Origin: Helicobacter colisuis
GTDB lineage: Bacteria; Campylobacterota; Campylobacteria; Campylobacterales; Helicobacteraceae
Direction: 5' to 3'
Assembly (NCBI RefSeq): GCF_023646285.1
Contig: NZ_JAMOKX010000004.1
Coordinates: 62,001-126,000 of the forward strand
DNA length: 64,000 nt
The position numbers and the translations under genes were made by a program. The notes beneath the pieces were generated by a model. It was not told the origin of the DNA and ran no database searches. It saw nothing but the letters and a program-made list of their open reading frames with translations. This document shows, piece by piece, positions 25,305 through 36,203 of the stretch. Within the stretch, counting starts at the first letter, position 1; each line of letters opens with the position of its first letter.

Positions 25305-26158
25305 TTCCTAAAATCTTTATACTCCCTAGGAATCAAACAATCATTAACATCAAGAATCTGCGGACATAATTTATTATCAAATCCAAGTTTAAAAAGCATA
25401 TTAATTGCTTCAAGTTGCTTATTGCTTAGTGAGATTGAATCTTCATTGGCATAGAGATTAAGATAATGCTCTAACTTCTTTGAATCAACGCGAACTAGAT
25501 TCCTTTCTAAAAGCATTTTAGAAAGAAGTGATTTGTTTTTTAGCGCAACTCTAACAGCTTGAGTGAGTATCTCTTCACACTCTATAGCAATGCTAAGTGG
25601 CAAAGATCGGCGAATACACATTCCCCCTAAGGGAAGAGGGAGATTTTGACAATTCAAATCACTCCAAATATCCCAAATTTCACATTCAACTTCAAGATTA
25701 GAATCATATTGCAAAATAGATTCGTGAATTAAAACTCCCGCATCAACCTCATCTTCCAAAACCGCTTTTTCAATTTCCAAAAAATTTTTATAATAGATTC
25801 TTGCGTGAGGATAAGCAATTTTAAAAATCATCGCATTAGTCGTGTGTTTGCCACTTAGAGCCACTTTAAAATTCTTTTTAAGTGTTTTGCCCTTTTTTTT
25901 AATCAATTTAGGTCCATACCCCTCGCCAAAACTAACGCCCGTTCTTAATAGGGCTTGTTCTTGAGCCAAAAAAGGATACACACCAAAAGAAATAGCTGAA
26001 ATATCCAATACACCTTCCAATGCCATTTCATTTAAAGTTTGTATATCTAAAGCTTGATTTTCAAAAGCAATAGTATTGCCTACCCAGCCAAAAGCAATAG
26101 CATAATACATAAAAAGATCATCAGCATCTGGTGAATGCCCTATTTGTATAGTCCTCAT
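25298..26158 (-). CDS. mqnD: 1,4-dihydroxy-6-naphthoate synthase (futalosine pathway)
   Basis: Catalyses a late step of the futalosine menaquinone pathway, the route used by Campylobacterota. The N-terminal signature IQIGHSPDADDLFMYYA and FGVYPFL in the early region fit the MqnA/MqnD periplasmic-binding-like fold, and PLPLGGMCIRR fits MqnD rather than MqnA. ATG 26158 is chosen because the family starts here; a longer frame reaches 26188. Last gene of the minus-strand run that starts at recA. Confidence 0.88.
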   Translation of the reverse strand: MRTIQIGHSPDADDLFMYYAIAFGWVGNTIAFENQALDIQTLNEMALEGVLDISAISFGVYPFLAQEQALLRTGVSFGEGYGPKLIKKKGKTLKKNFKVALSGKHTTNAMIFKIAYPHARIYYKNFLEIEKAVLEDEVDAGVLIHESILQYDSNLEVECEIWDIWSDLNCQNLPLPLGGMCIRRSLPLSIAIECEEILTQAVRVALKNKSLLSKMLLERNLVRVDSKKLEHYLNLYANEDSISLSNKQLEAINMLFKLGFDNKLCPQILDVNDCLIPREYKDFRNQ

Positions 26159-26201
26159 AGTCTTACTTTGTATGAAATTTAATGTCAAATTCTAATGGAA
26201 A

Positions 26202-27218
26202 CTAACTTATAAGGGAATGAATTTTTTCAATCACCCAATTAGGTTTTAATTCTCGCATACAAGCGTGATAATCAGCAGAATCTTGTGAGATAGGACAGGA
26301 ACGCTTTTTGCAAGGTTGGCACGAAAGTGCTTTGTGAAAAGTTTGAAGAGAAAGAATATAAGAATGTTCTGCATTAAAGGGGCAAGTTTCCTCTTGATTA
26401 GTTGGTCCAAAAAGTGCAATTGTAGGGATATTTAAAGCTGCTGCAATATGCATAGGACCACTATCATTAGTAATAAGAATTTGTAGTCTTAAAAAATACG
26501 CCATTAATTCTTGAATATTAGTTTTTCCACTTAAATTTATTATTCTATTGCTTTGTTTAAGATAGGATATAATCTTTTCATTAATAAGATTTTCTGATTC
26601 TACCCCAAAGAGAATCACACAAAAATCGTGCTTTAATAAATCTTCTATCACAGCAGCAAAATATTGTTCCTCCCAACGCTTAGCGCTCCCAAAAGCCGCA
26701 CCCGCATTGATTCCTGCAATTTTAGAATGATTAAAATGTGCAGGAAGCGTTATGGAGATTTTAGGGGGTTTTAAATAAAGCCTAGGCGCAACGCAATGAT
26801 TAGGAATGATAGTCTCTACAAGTTTGGCAAACCTTAGGGATTCGTGGAGTTTTTTTGGTTTTTTTAAAGCAATATTTAAAAGCAAAGAGCGCAACTCATT
26901 GGCATAACCAATGCGTTTTTTAGCACGATTAAAAAATAAAAAAAGTGCGGAGAGAAAATTATTTTGAAAAGTCAAGGCAATCTCACAAAAAGGAATAGCT
27001 CTAGCAAGTCTGTAAAGTGCTAAAACCCTAAACTTAGCTTGTTTGCTATTATCAACAATAGTTGTAGTATTAGGATAATGGTTAAAAAGTGCGCAACTCA
27101 CCTTACTTCCCACAAAATAAAAATGAGCATTTGGATAAGTGCGATAAAGAATCTCCAAAGCAAATGTTGCCATCACCGCATCACCTAGCCAATTTGGAAG
27201 ACGGATAAGAATATTCAT
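26202..27218 (-). CDS. waaF: ADP-heptose:LPS heptosyltransferase (WaaF-type)
   Basis: A 338-aa glycosyltransferase family 9 enzyme adding heptose to the lipopolysaccharide inner core at the inner membrane. Signatures are IRLPNWLGDAVMATFAL at the N-terminus, GAAFGSAKRWEEQYFA in the centre and NDSGPMHIAAALNIPTIALFGPT in the donor-binding domain. A C-terminal cysteine cluster (CQPCKKRSCPIS) is common in heptosyltransferases of this group. WaaF (heptose II) is preferred over WaaC by motif and length. Confidence 0.85.
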   Translation of the reverse strand: MNILIRLPNWLGDAVMATFALEILYRTYPNAHFYFVGSKVSCALFNHYPNTTTIVDNSKQAKFRVLALYRLARAIPFCEIALTFQNNFLSALFLFFNRAKKRIGYANELRSLLLNIALKKPKKLHESLRFAKLVETIIPNHCVAPRLYLKPPKISITLPAHFNHSKIAGINAGAAFGSAKRWEEQYFAAVIEDLLKHDFCVILFGVESENLINEKIISYLKQSNRIINLSGKTNIQELMAYFLRLQILITNDSGPMHIAAALNIPTIALFGPTNQEETCPFNAEHSYILSLQTFHKALSCQPCKKRSCPISQDSADYHACMRELKPNWVIEKIHSLIS

Positions 27219-27263
27219 AATAATCTCTCAAAACTTCTAAAATACTTCAATCATCAATCTTAA

Positions 27264-27764
27264 TTATTTCATTGGAAAACAATCTAAAATTTCTTGCGTA
27301 ATTTCTTGAATACTGCGATTAGCATTGATACAAAAATGTGCAGAATCTTTATAGGCTTGATAGCGTTTTTGATAAAGCTCTAAAGCTACTTTTTGATTTT
27401 CAAAAAGTGGTCGCTTAAGTCTCTCTTCTTTGCTAAGGCGCAAAAGAATATCCTCAAAACTAAGATCCAAAAAAAACACTTTTCCCATTAGCTTAACATC
27501 ACAAAACAAAGGCATTCCACCCCCAGTTGAAATAATGCAATGGCGGATATTTTGAGATACAAACAGACAAAATGCCCTCTCAAGATTCCTAAAATAAGTT
27601 TCACCTTTTTGAGAAAAAATTTCAGGAATTGTCATATTTTCATTATTTTCAATCACTAAATCACTATCAAGTATCAAGGCATTTGTGTGCTGATAGAGTG
27701 CTTTAGCAACACTGCTTTTGCCACTCCCCATAAATCCAATCAAAACAAGATTAGTAGAATGCAA
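27264..27764 (-). CDS. aroK: shikimate kinase
   Basis: Phosphorylates shikimate in aromatic amino-acid synthesis. The 166-aa P-loop kinase has Walker A (GFMGSGKSSV), shikimate-binding DSD, RNLER and STGGGMP, and the lid region RLSKEERLKRPLF. It overlaps the AMIN-domain gene by 14 bp, as part of the recA-eno-aroK run. Confidence 0.93.
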   Translation of the reverse strand: MHSTNLVLIGFMGSGKSSVAKALYQHTNALILDSDLVIENNENMTIPEIFSQKGETYFRNLERAFCLFVSQNIRHCIISTGGGMPLFCDVKLMGKVFFLDLSFEDILLRLSKEERLKRPLFENQKVALELYQKRYQAYKDSAHFCINANRSIQEITQEILDCFPMK

Positions 27765-28458
27765 TCTCTAAGCCCTCTTTTGTGTTTTTCAAAAGGTATT
27801 TATATTGCCCATCTAAATTCAATGTAATTCGGTAAAAATCCAAATGCGTTTGTAATTCTACCTTATTAACAATTGGCAAATGGGTTATCATTGAATCTTT
27901 CAGGCTTTTATTGCTATTGCTTTTAAAATCAAGAATCAATCGCGTTGGAGAGGCAAGTGTAAAATCTCTTATTAATTGCAAAGGGGTTTTTAAAATCACT
28001 TTTTTGCCTTCAATGTGAAAGTTAAAGAGTTTATGAAAATTAAAATCACTAGCTGTAGGCAAAGTCGTATTTGCTTGAACTTCTTGACTTAACACAAGCG
28101 GGAAATGCCAATCAATATCCCCATCAAGCTCTTTTTCAATAGCACTAATAGAACCATCAAGATTCTGATAAGAAATGGCAATCTTTTTAATTTTTCGCGC
28201 TGTGGAGGGGAGATTTAAAGCGGTTTGAGTAAATAAATCCAATTTAGGTGGATTTGAAACTTGTCCGCTCTCTTTTGGTTTCATTGCTGATTCAAATGGA
28301 TTTCTAGTGGGTTTTGTGCTATTGTTTTCACTAGGCAATTGCGCTTTTTTCACTTCTATGGGAGCTTGAATATTAAGATCAGGGATCTTAGGCAACACTT
28401 GAGGCTCATTGGCAAACATATTTAACGCAATAATAAACAATACACTTAAAATTCTCAT
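27751..28458 (-). CDS. secreted AMIN-domain protein (CgpA-like)
   Basis: A 235-aa protein with a Sec signal peptide (first 17 residues, ending MFANE), a Pro/Ser/Asn-rich stretch to about residue 80 and a C-terminal AMIN domain (FHIEGKKVILKTP, SPTRLILDFKSN, VELQTHLDFYRITLNLD). AMIN domains bind peptidoglycan. C. jejuni has a glycoprotein (CgpA, Cj1670c) at the matching place between eno and aroK. Several Asn-x-Ser/Thr sites lie in the linker; a cell-wall tether is a reasonable guess. Confidence 0.65.
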   Translation of the reverse strand: MRILSVLFIIALNMFANEPQVLPKIPDLNIQAPIEVKKAQLPSENNSTKPTRNPFESAMKPKESGQVSNPPKLDLFTQTALNLPSTARKIKKIAISYQNLDGSISAIEKELDGDIDWHFPLVLSQEVQANTTLPTASDFNFHKLFNFHIEGKKVILKTPLQLIRDFTLASPTRLILDFKSNSNKSLKDSMITHLPIVNKVELQTHLDFYRITLNLDGQYKYLLKNTKEGLEIAFY

Positions 28459-28706
28459 TGCGGCTCCAATCCTTTCAATTCAAAAAATTCTTTTTGAAGT
28501 TTTGCATTTTCACTCATAAGATTCTTTACTTCTTGAGACATTTCTCTTTCTTTTTCTCTAAGCTCTAATAAAACCTTTAAAGAATTATTACCAAAGAGTA
28601 AATTCCCAAAATAAACTCCTGCGATACAAATCACTAACAAAAGGCTCAAAAAAGGAAGTAGCTTATAAAACCCTCCCTTTTGATAACCAAACTCTTCTTC
28701 ATCCAT
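28455..28706 (-). CDS. FtsB/DivIC-like small membrane coiled-coil protein
   Basis: An 83-aa bitopic protein with a short cytoplasmic tail, one membrane helix (about residues 14-33) and a periplasmic coiled coil (LLELREKEREMSQEVKNL, NAKLQKEFFELKG). That plan and the position just after eno match FtsB, which is encoded next to eno in many bacteria and joins FtsL and FtsQ in the divisome. Sequence identity to FtsB is too weak to see by eye. Confidence 0.6.
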   Translation of the reverse strand: MDEEEFGYQKGGFYKLLPFLSLLLVICIAGVYFGNLLFGNNSLKVLLELREKEREMSQEVKNLMSENAKLQKEFFELKGLEPQ

Positions 28707-28708
28707 AA

Positions 28709-31031
<2,323 letters not shown>

Positions 31032-31091
31032 TCTTTCTCCTACAAGAAAATAAAAACTAAATTTTAACCAATTAAAATAAAATAGACCCTT

Positions 31092-31097
31092 ATTATA
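31092..31097 (-). promoter_or_regulatory. predicted -10 box for recA-eno operon
   Basis: TATAAT on the minus strand, 60 bp upstream of recA. No SOS-box palindrome is recognisable nearby, consistent with the absence of LexA in this phylum. Confidence 0.4.
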
Positions 31098-31186
31098 AGC
31101 AATTTTACTATATTTTTTGCCTAATGTTTTTTTAAAATTAAAAGACTAAAATTCCAAGTTTGTTTAAAATATAGCTAATAAGGCAA

Positions 31187-31399
31187 ATGATGCGATTCTT
31201 ATCTAAGATTTTTTATCTTTATTATGATGGTTTTAGAAATATGACTTTAGGAAAAAGTCTTTGGCTAGTTATCATTCTTAAGCTTCTAATTATCTTTGGT
31301 TTTTTAAAAATCTTTATTTATGACAAAAGCCTAAAAACAAACTTCCAAACACAAGAAGAAAAAAGCGAATTTGTTAGCAAAAATCTCACTGAATTTTAA
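31187..31399 (+). CDS. DUF4492 small membrane protein heading the cyd operon
   Basis: A 70-aa protein with one membrane helix (about residues 24-43) and a basic N-terminus, resembling DUF4492, a family I know mainly from genes upstream of cytochrome bd operons in Campylobacterota and Bacteroidota. It lies 9 bp before cydA, so an accessory or assembly role for the oxidase is inferred. ATG 31190 is an alternative start. Confidence 0.65.
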   Translation: MMRFLSKIFYLYYDGFRNMTLGKSLWLVIILKLLIIFGFLKIFIYDKSLKTNFQTQEEKSEFVSKNLTEF

Positions 31400-31408
31400 A
31401 GGAATAAA

Positions 31409-32950
31409 ATGGAACAAGAACTACTACAAAGAGCGGCTAGTGTAGATTGGAGTAGAGCGCAATTTGCCCTTACAGCACTTTATCATTTTTTATTTGTGCC
31501 TTTAACTTTGGGGCTTTCTTTTATTTTGGCAATTATGGAGAGCATTTATGTTAAAACCAAAAATGAAGAGTGGAAGAAAATCACACAATTTTGGTTAGGA
31601 ATCTTTGCAGTTAATTTTGCTATTGGCGTGGCAACGGGCATTATTATGGAGTTTGAGTTTGGGACAAACTGGGCAAATTATTCGTGGTTTGTTGGTGATA
31701 TTTTTGGTGCGCCATTAGCTATTGAGGGGATTATGGCTTTCTTTTTGGAAGCCACATTTTTTGCTGTAATGTTTTTTGGCTGGAATAAAGTCTCCCCTAG
31801 ATTCCACTTGCTTTCCACTTGGCTTGTCGCAATTGGCTCTAATTTAAGCGCATTCTGGATTTTGGTGGCAAATGGCTGGATGCAATACCCTATTGGAACA
31901 ACCTTTAATTTAGAAAGTGCTAGAAATGAAATGACAAACTTTTTTGAAGTGGCATTAAGTCCTGTAGCAATTAGCAAATTTTTGCATACAGTTTCAAGTG
32001 GTTATGTAATTTCGGCACTTGTAGTAGTTGGAATCTCTGCTTGGTTTCTCCTAAAAGGGCGCGATGTTATAGCAGCTAAAAAATCGCTCATTGTGGGGGC
32101 AAGTTTTGGGCTTATTACTTCAATTTTTCTCTTTATTAGCGGTGATGAAAGCGCTTATCAAGTTACCCAAAAACAGCCCATGAAACTTGCTGCCATGGAA
32201 GGAATCTATGAAGGTGAGCATCGAGCAGGACTTGTGGCTTTTGGTATTTTAAACCCCAATAAACAAATCGGCGATGATCAAAATACTTTTTTATTTAATA
32301 TTACTATTCCTTATGCGCTTTCAATTTTGGGGAATCGCTCTCCTAATAGTTTTGTTTCTGGAATCAATGATTTAGTATATGGCAATGCAGAAAAAAATAT
32401 CATGAGCATTGAAGAAAAAATCCAAAAAGGTCATCTAGCCCTAGAAGCCTTTAGAGAATACAAAAAGGGTAGAGAATCGGGAATAGCTGCGGATGATTTA
32501 GAACAATATTCTCAAATTGTTAAAGAAAATATGTCTTATTTTGGATATGGCTATTTAAAAGATGCCAAAGAAGCTGTGCCGCCAATTGCCCTAACCTTTT
32601 ATACTTTTCACTTAATGGTGGCATTAGGAAGTTGGTTTTTTGTTTTGTTTATTGTGGTGCTCTATCTTGCAATGGCAAATGAAATTACAAAATTTAGAAA
32701 AATTCTATGGATTGCTTTATGGACGATTCCACTTGGATATATTGCTGCAGAATGTGGCTGGATTGTTGCAGAAGTGGGCAGACAGCCTTGGGCGATTCAA
32801 GATCTAATGCCTGTTGGAGTGGCTGCCACTCACCTAAGTAGCATTAATGTGCAAATTTCTTTCTTTATCTTTTTGGTTTTATTTACTGCGTTGTTGATTG
32901 CTGAAATTGGCATTATTTTGCGGCAAATCAAAAAAGGCTTTGCGCACTAA
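31409..32950 (+). CDS. cydA: cytochrome bd-type quinol oxidase subunit I
   Basis: The heme-carrying subunit of the high-affinity terminal oxidase, reducing O2 to water from quinol. The N-terminal SRAQFALTALYHFLFVPLTLG holds the heme-ligand His, the Q-loop contains KLAAMEGIYEG, and the C-terminal GWIVAEVGRQPW is diagnostic. At 513 aa it has the usual nine or so membrane helices. A useful enzyme for a microaerophile at low oxygen. Confidence 0.96.
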   Translation: MEQELLQRAASVDWSRAQFALTALYHFLFVPLTLGLSFILAIMESIYVKTKNEEWKKITQFWLGIFAVNFAIGVATGIIMEFEFGTNWANYSWFVGDIFGAPLAIEGIMAFFLEATFFAVMFFGWNKVSPRFHLLSTWLVAIGSNLSAFWILVANGWMQYPIGTTFNLESARNEMTNFFEVALSPVAISKFLHTVSSGYVISALVVVGISAWFLLKGRDVIAAKKSLIVGASFGLITSIFLFISGDESAYQVTQKQPMKLAAMEGIYEGEHRAGLVAFGILNPNKQIGDDQNTFLFNITIPYALSILGNRSPNSFVSGINDLVYGNAEKNIMSIEEKIQKGHLALEAFREYKKGRESGIAADDLEQYSQIVKENMSYFGYGYLKDAKEAVPPIALTFYTFHLMVALGSWFFVLFIVVLYLAMANEITKFRKILWIALWTIPLGYIAAECGWIVAEVGRQPWAIQDLMPVGVAATHLSSINVQISFFIFLVLFTALLIAEIGIILRQIKKGFAH

Positions 32951-32959
32951 GGAGAAAAA

Positions 32960-34084
32960 ATGTTTTTTGGATTAGAATTACTGGGATTACAAATTTATTG
33001 GTGGGGAATCTTAAGTCTTTTGGGAGGGCTTTTGGTGTTTATGTTTTTTGTTCAAGGCGGACAAGGAATGCTTTTTGAGCTTGCCAAAAATGAAGAGGAA
33101 AAGGCGCTTATTATTAACTCTTTGGGCAGAAAATGGGAGCTTGGATTTACCACTTTAGTGCTTTTTGGCGGAGCTTCATTTGCTGCTTTTCCCTTGTTTT
33201 ATAGCACGAGTTTTGGTGGAGCATATTGGGTTTGGCTTATTATCTTGTTTTGTTTTATTATTCAGGCTGTGAGCTATGAATACCGCAAAAAAGAAGGCAA
33301 TTTTCTTGGATCAAAGACTTATGAATTTTTCTTGCTTATTAATGGAATCTTGGGAGTTTTTCTGATAGGCGTTGCGCTAAGCACCTTTTTTAGCGGGGCA
33401 AATTTTAGTCTAGATTCTTCTAACTTTGTAACTTGGCAAAATCCTGCTAAGGGCTTGGAAGCTTTACTTAATCCTTGGAATTTTCTTTTGGGATTTGCTT
33501 TGGTTTTTTTAAGTCGAATCTTAGCTTGTGGCTATTTTTTAAACAATATTAATGATGAAACTTTAAAGCCTAGATTCCAAAAAAAGATTCTGCCAAATAG
33601 CCTTGCATTTTTGGTTTTTTTTCTTGCTTTTTTATTTTGGATTTTTACTAAAGAAGGCTTTGCTCTTTTGCCAAATGGAGATATTAGCTTACAAAAATAC
33701 CTTTATTTGCAAAACTTCCTAGATTTTCCTTTTTTAATTGGAATCTTGCTAGTTGGCGCTGTGTTTATTTTGTTTGGAATGCTAATGACCTATAAGGGCT
33801 GCAAAAAAGGAATCTTTGCCTTAGGCATTGGTAGCGTGTTAGCTGTTTTTGCTATTTTGCTATCCATTGGGATTGGCAAAAGCGCGTTTTATCCAAGCCT
33901 AGTAGAACTGCAAAACTCGCTTACGATTCAAAATGCAAGTTCAAGCTATTATACTCTAAGTGTAATGGGCTATGTTAGCTTGCTTGTTCCTTTTGTTTTG
34001 GCTTACATTATTTATGTGTGGAATCTCATGGATAAAGTCAAAATTACCAAAGAAGAATTAAGAGAAGATTCTCATCAATACTAA
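32960..34084 (+). CDS. cydB: cytochrome bd-type quinol oxidase subunit II
   Basis: A 374-aa polytopic partner of CydA with about eight to nine membrane helices, starting 9 bp after cydA behind AAGGAG. Family markers include GLQIYWWGILSLLGGLLVF near the N-terminus and FLSRILACGYFLNNI in the middle. It is followed 10 bp later by a CydX-like mini-gene. Confidence 0.93.
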   Translation: MFFGLELLGLQIYWWGILSLLGGLLVFMFFVQGGQGMLFELAKNEEEKALIINSLGRKWELGFTTLVLFGGASFAAFPLFYSTSFGGAYWVWLIILFCFIIQAVSYEYRKKEGNFLGSKTYEFFLLINGILGVFLIGVALSTFFSGANFSLDSSNFVTWQNPAKGLEALLNPWNFLLGFALVFLSRILACGYFLNNINDETLKPRFQKKILPNSLAFLVFFLAFLFWIFTKEGFALLPNGDISLQKYLYLQNFLDFPFLIGILLVGAVFILFGMLMTYKGCKKGIFALGIGSVLAVFAILLSIGIGKSAFYPSLVELQNSLTIQNASSSYYTLSVMGYVSLLVPFVLAYIIYVWNLMDKVKITKEELREDSHQY

Positions 34085-34094
34085 AGGATTAAAA

Positions 34095-34211
34095 ATGACA
34101 GAATTTTTACTCATTATGTGGCCAGTGGTAATTTACATAGCTTATAAGTTTGTATGGCTTAATATTAGCCACATTGAAAAAAGTGAAGAATCAAGTGCAA
34201 ATACAAAATAG
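34095..34211 (+). CDS. CydX-like small subunit of cytochrome bd oxidase (38 aa)
   Basis: A 38-codon ORF directly after cydB, with AAAGGATT 6 nt before its ATG. It encodes one membrane helix (EFLLIMWPVVIYIAYKFVW) followed by a polar tail (NISHIEKSEESSANTK). E. coli CydX is a 37-aa single-helix protein, also encoded after cydB, with a tail of similar character (LEHVESGK). CydX stabilises the hemes in CydAB. Position, size and layout fit well; sequence identity is low, as normal for such small subunits. It ends 17 bp inside the chosen start of the next gene. Confidence 0.7.
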   Translation: MTEFLLIMWPVVIYIAYKFVWLNISHIEKSEESSANTK

Positions 34212-34836
34212 CTTTGATTTGTTTTGCTTTTTAAAAAATCTTGGGTATTTAAAAAATCCTCCCCATAACCTTTGGTGGCCTAATGCAGGGAACTTTGAAG
34301 TAATCATAGGGGCAATTTTGGTGCAAAATACGCGCTGGGAAAGTGCTTTTAGAGCAATTAATCGTTTAAGGGCAGAAAATCTCCTTAGCCTAGAAGCTTT
34401 AGCAAAGATTCCCCTAGCTACTCTACAAAACCTTATGAGTGATGTGGGATTTTTTCGACAAAAATCACAACGAATCATTTATCTGTGTCAGAATATTTTA
34501 GCAGAATTTGGAAGTTTTGAAATTTTTTGTGAAAATGTTAGCAGACAATGGTTGCTTAGTCAAAAAGGCATTGGCAATGAAACCTGCGATGCCATTTTAT
34601 GCTATGGAGCTTTGAGGGCAGAAATGGTGGCAGATCAATACACTTATAAACTTCTAAAAAGCTATGGCTATGAATTAGAAGATTACGACGATATTAAAGA
34701 ATGGCTAGTTAGTGGAATAATGGAAAATTACAAAGAAGTGTGTAAAATCTATGAATATCAAATTCCACTTAATGTGCTTTATGCGAGATTCCATGGAAAA
34801 ATCGTGGAATACTGCAAAGAACATAAATCAAAATAA
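34195..34836 (+). CDS. magIII: 3-methyladenine DNA glycosylase, MagIII-type (endonuclease III superfamily)
   Basis: Removes alkylated adenine in base-excision repair. The HhH-GPD fold is visible: WWPNAGNFEVIIGAILVQNT at the N-terminus, helix-hairpin-helix LLSQKGIGNETCDAIL, and the catalytic Asp in AEMVADQYTYKLL. The Lys of bifunctional endonuclease III is not in the hairpin (it reads GIGNET) and no C-terminal four-Cys FeS cluster is seen, both as in H. pylori MagIII. The start is uncertain: GTG 34195 (214 aa) suits the family N-terminus; the frame is open to a TTG at 34150 inside the CydX-like gene. Confidence 0.8.
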   Translation: MQIQNSFDLFCFLKNLGYLKNPPHNLWWPNAGNFEVIIGAILVQNTRWESAFRAINRLRAENLLSLEALAKIPLATLQNLMSDVGFFRQKSQRIIYLCQNILAEFGSFEIFCENVSRQWLLSQKGIGNETCDAILCYGALRAEMVADQYTYKLLKSYGYELEDYDDIKEWLVSGIMENYKEVCKIYEYQIPLNVLYARFHGKIVEYCKEHKSK

Positions 34837-34845
34837 GGATAAACC

Positions 34846-36150
34846 TTGAAAGAAAGTTTTGAACCTCTAGAATTGTTCTTAGAAATTTGCAAGATTCCCC
34901 ACCCAAGCAAAAATTGCTCTAAACTCAAAGAATGGATTATCACAAAGGCAAAAGAAAATGGAGCGACTATAAAAGAAGATAAAGCTGGAAATTTACTTTG
35001 CACAAAAGGTAATCCAAAAATCTGCTTACAAGGGCATTATGATATGGTCTATGTCGGAGAATCAAAAGATTTTAAAGTGCAGCCTAAATTTTTGGATTCC
35101 AAGTGGCTTGGCGCTTTGGATTCTAGCCTTGGAGCGGATAATGGAGCAGCATTAGCTTGTATGATTTTAGCCTTAAGGGATTTTGATAATATTGAATGCT
35201 TATTTACAAACGATGAAGAAGTGGGAATGATTGGGGCTAATCATTTGGAGTTAGAAATCCATTCACCTTATATTATAAATTGTGATAGCGAAGACATTGA
35301 TGAGGTTATTTATAGTTGTGCGGGAGGATATGATTTAAAAGCTAAGAAAGGATTTGAAATTTTAGCAATCCCTAAGGATTATAAATGCTTTGAAATCAAA
35401 ACTCAAAACTTTAAAGGCGGACATAGCGGAATTGAGATTCACAAAAATATCCCTAATGCAATCTTAGAATTAGCCAAAATAGCTAGAGACTTAGAGGGAA
35501 TTATCATTGAATTTTGGGGTGGTGAGAAGCGTAACTCTATCCCTGTAAATGCAACCTTAAAAATCGCTCTTAAAGATTCTCAAGCAATTAAACTTGAATC
35601 ATTATCAGAAAATTTCGTTATTACACCCCTAAAACAGACAAAGTATGGCTATGCTTGTAAAGATCTACTCACCGCTATTTTGGGGCTAGAAAATGGCGTT
35701 ATTAAAGCCAAAGGCAATTCTCCATTGCTTTCAAGCAATTTAGGAATCTTAAAGCAAGATAATGAAAGTTTTATCTTTTATGCAATGGGAAGGGGTAACC
35801 AAGAAGATTTAATGCAAAAAAATATTGCCCTAAGTCAAACTTTTCTAAATTCTCTAAATTTTGAAGTAAATGTCCTAGATTATTATGCGCCATGGACAAA
35901 AGAAGAAGGGAGACTGCTAGAATTAGTATGGGATATCTACCAAAAGCACAACAAAAATGCAAAATTAAAAAGTATCCACGCTGGACTTGAATGTGGAATC
36001 TTAAAGCAAAAATTTCCTAAAGCAGAGTTTATCTCCATAGGACCAACTATTTTGCATCCCCATTCTTTGAATGAAAAATTAGATTTAGAAAGCTTTAAAA
36101 AATTTTGGGTAATTTTACAAGAAATTTTACAGAAGAATTATATTTTTTAG
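34846..36150 (+). CDS. pepD: aminoacyl-histidine dipeptidase PepD-type (M20 family)
   Basis: A 434-aa cytoplasmic zinc dipeptidase cleaving Xaa-His and related dipeptides. Metal motifs run in order: GHYDMV, the bridging DNGAA (SLGADNGAA), the catalytic TNDEEVGMIGA, NCDSED, and the C-terminal GPTILHPHSLNE. The TTG start is set by AAGGATAA upstream and the family N-terminus. Useful for peptide-fed growth. Confidence 0.88.
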   Translation: MKESFEPLELFLEICKIPHPSKNCSKLKEWIITKAKENGATIKEDKAGNLLCTKGNPKICLQGHYDMVYVGESKDFKVQPKFLDSKWLGALDSSLGADNGAALACMILALRDFDNIECLFTNDEEVGMIGANHLELEIHSPYIINCDSEDIDEVIYSCAGGYDLKAKKGFEILAIPKDYKCFEIKTQNFKGGHSGIEIHKNIPNAILELAKIARDLEGIIIEFWGGEKRNSIPVNATLKIALKDSQAIKLESLSENFVITPLKQTKYGYACKDLLTAILGLENGVIKAKGNSPLLSSNLGILKQDNESFIFYAMGRGNQEDLMQKNIALSQTFLNSLNFEVNVLDYYAPWTKEEGRLLELVWDIYQKHNKNAKLKSIHAGLECGILKQKFPKAEFISIGPTILHPHSLNEKLDLESFKKFWVILQEILQKNYIF

Positions 36151-36172
36151 AAAATACCCAAAAAGTTTTTGC

Positions 36173-36178
36173 TAGAAT
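36173..36178 (+). promoter_or_regulatory. predicted -10 box for the SurA-like gene
   Basis: TAGAAT, 25 bp upstream of the ATG at 36204, preceded by a T run. Confidence 0.35.
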
Positions 36179-36203
36179 CTTAAAAAAATTATAGTGAGAA
36201 AAA

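Noticed and set aside
31032..31186. LexA/SOS box upstream of recA
   Set aside because: No matching palindrome, and LexA is not expected in this phylum.
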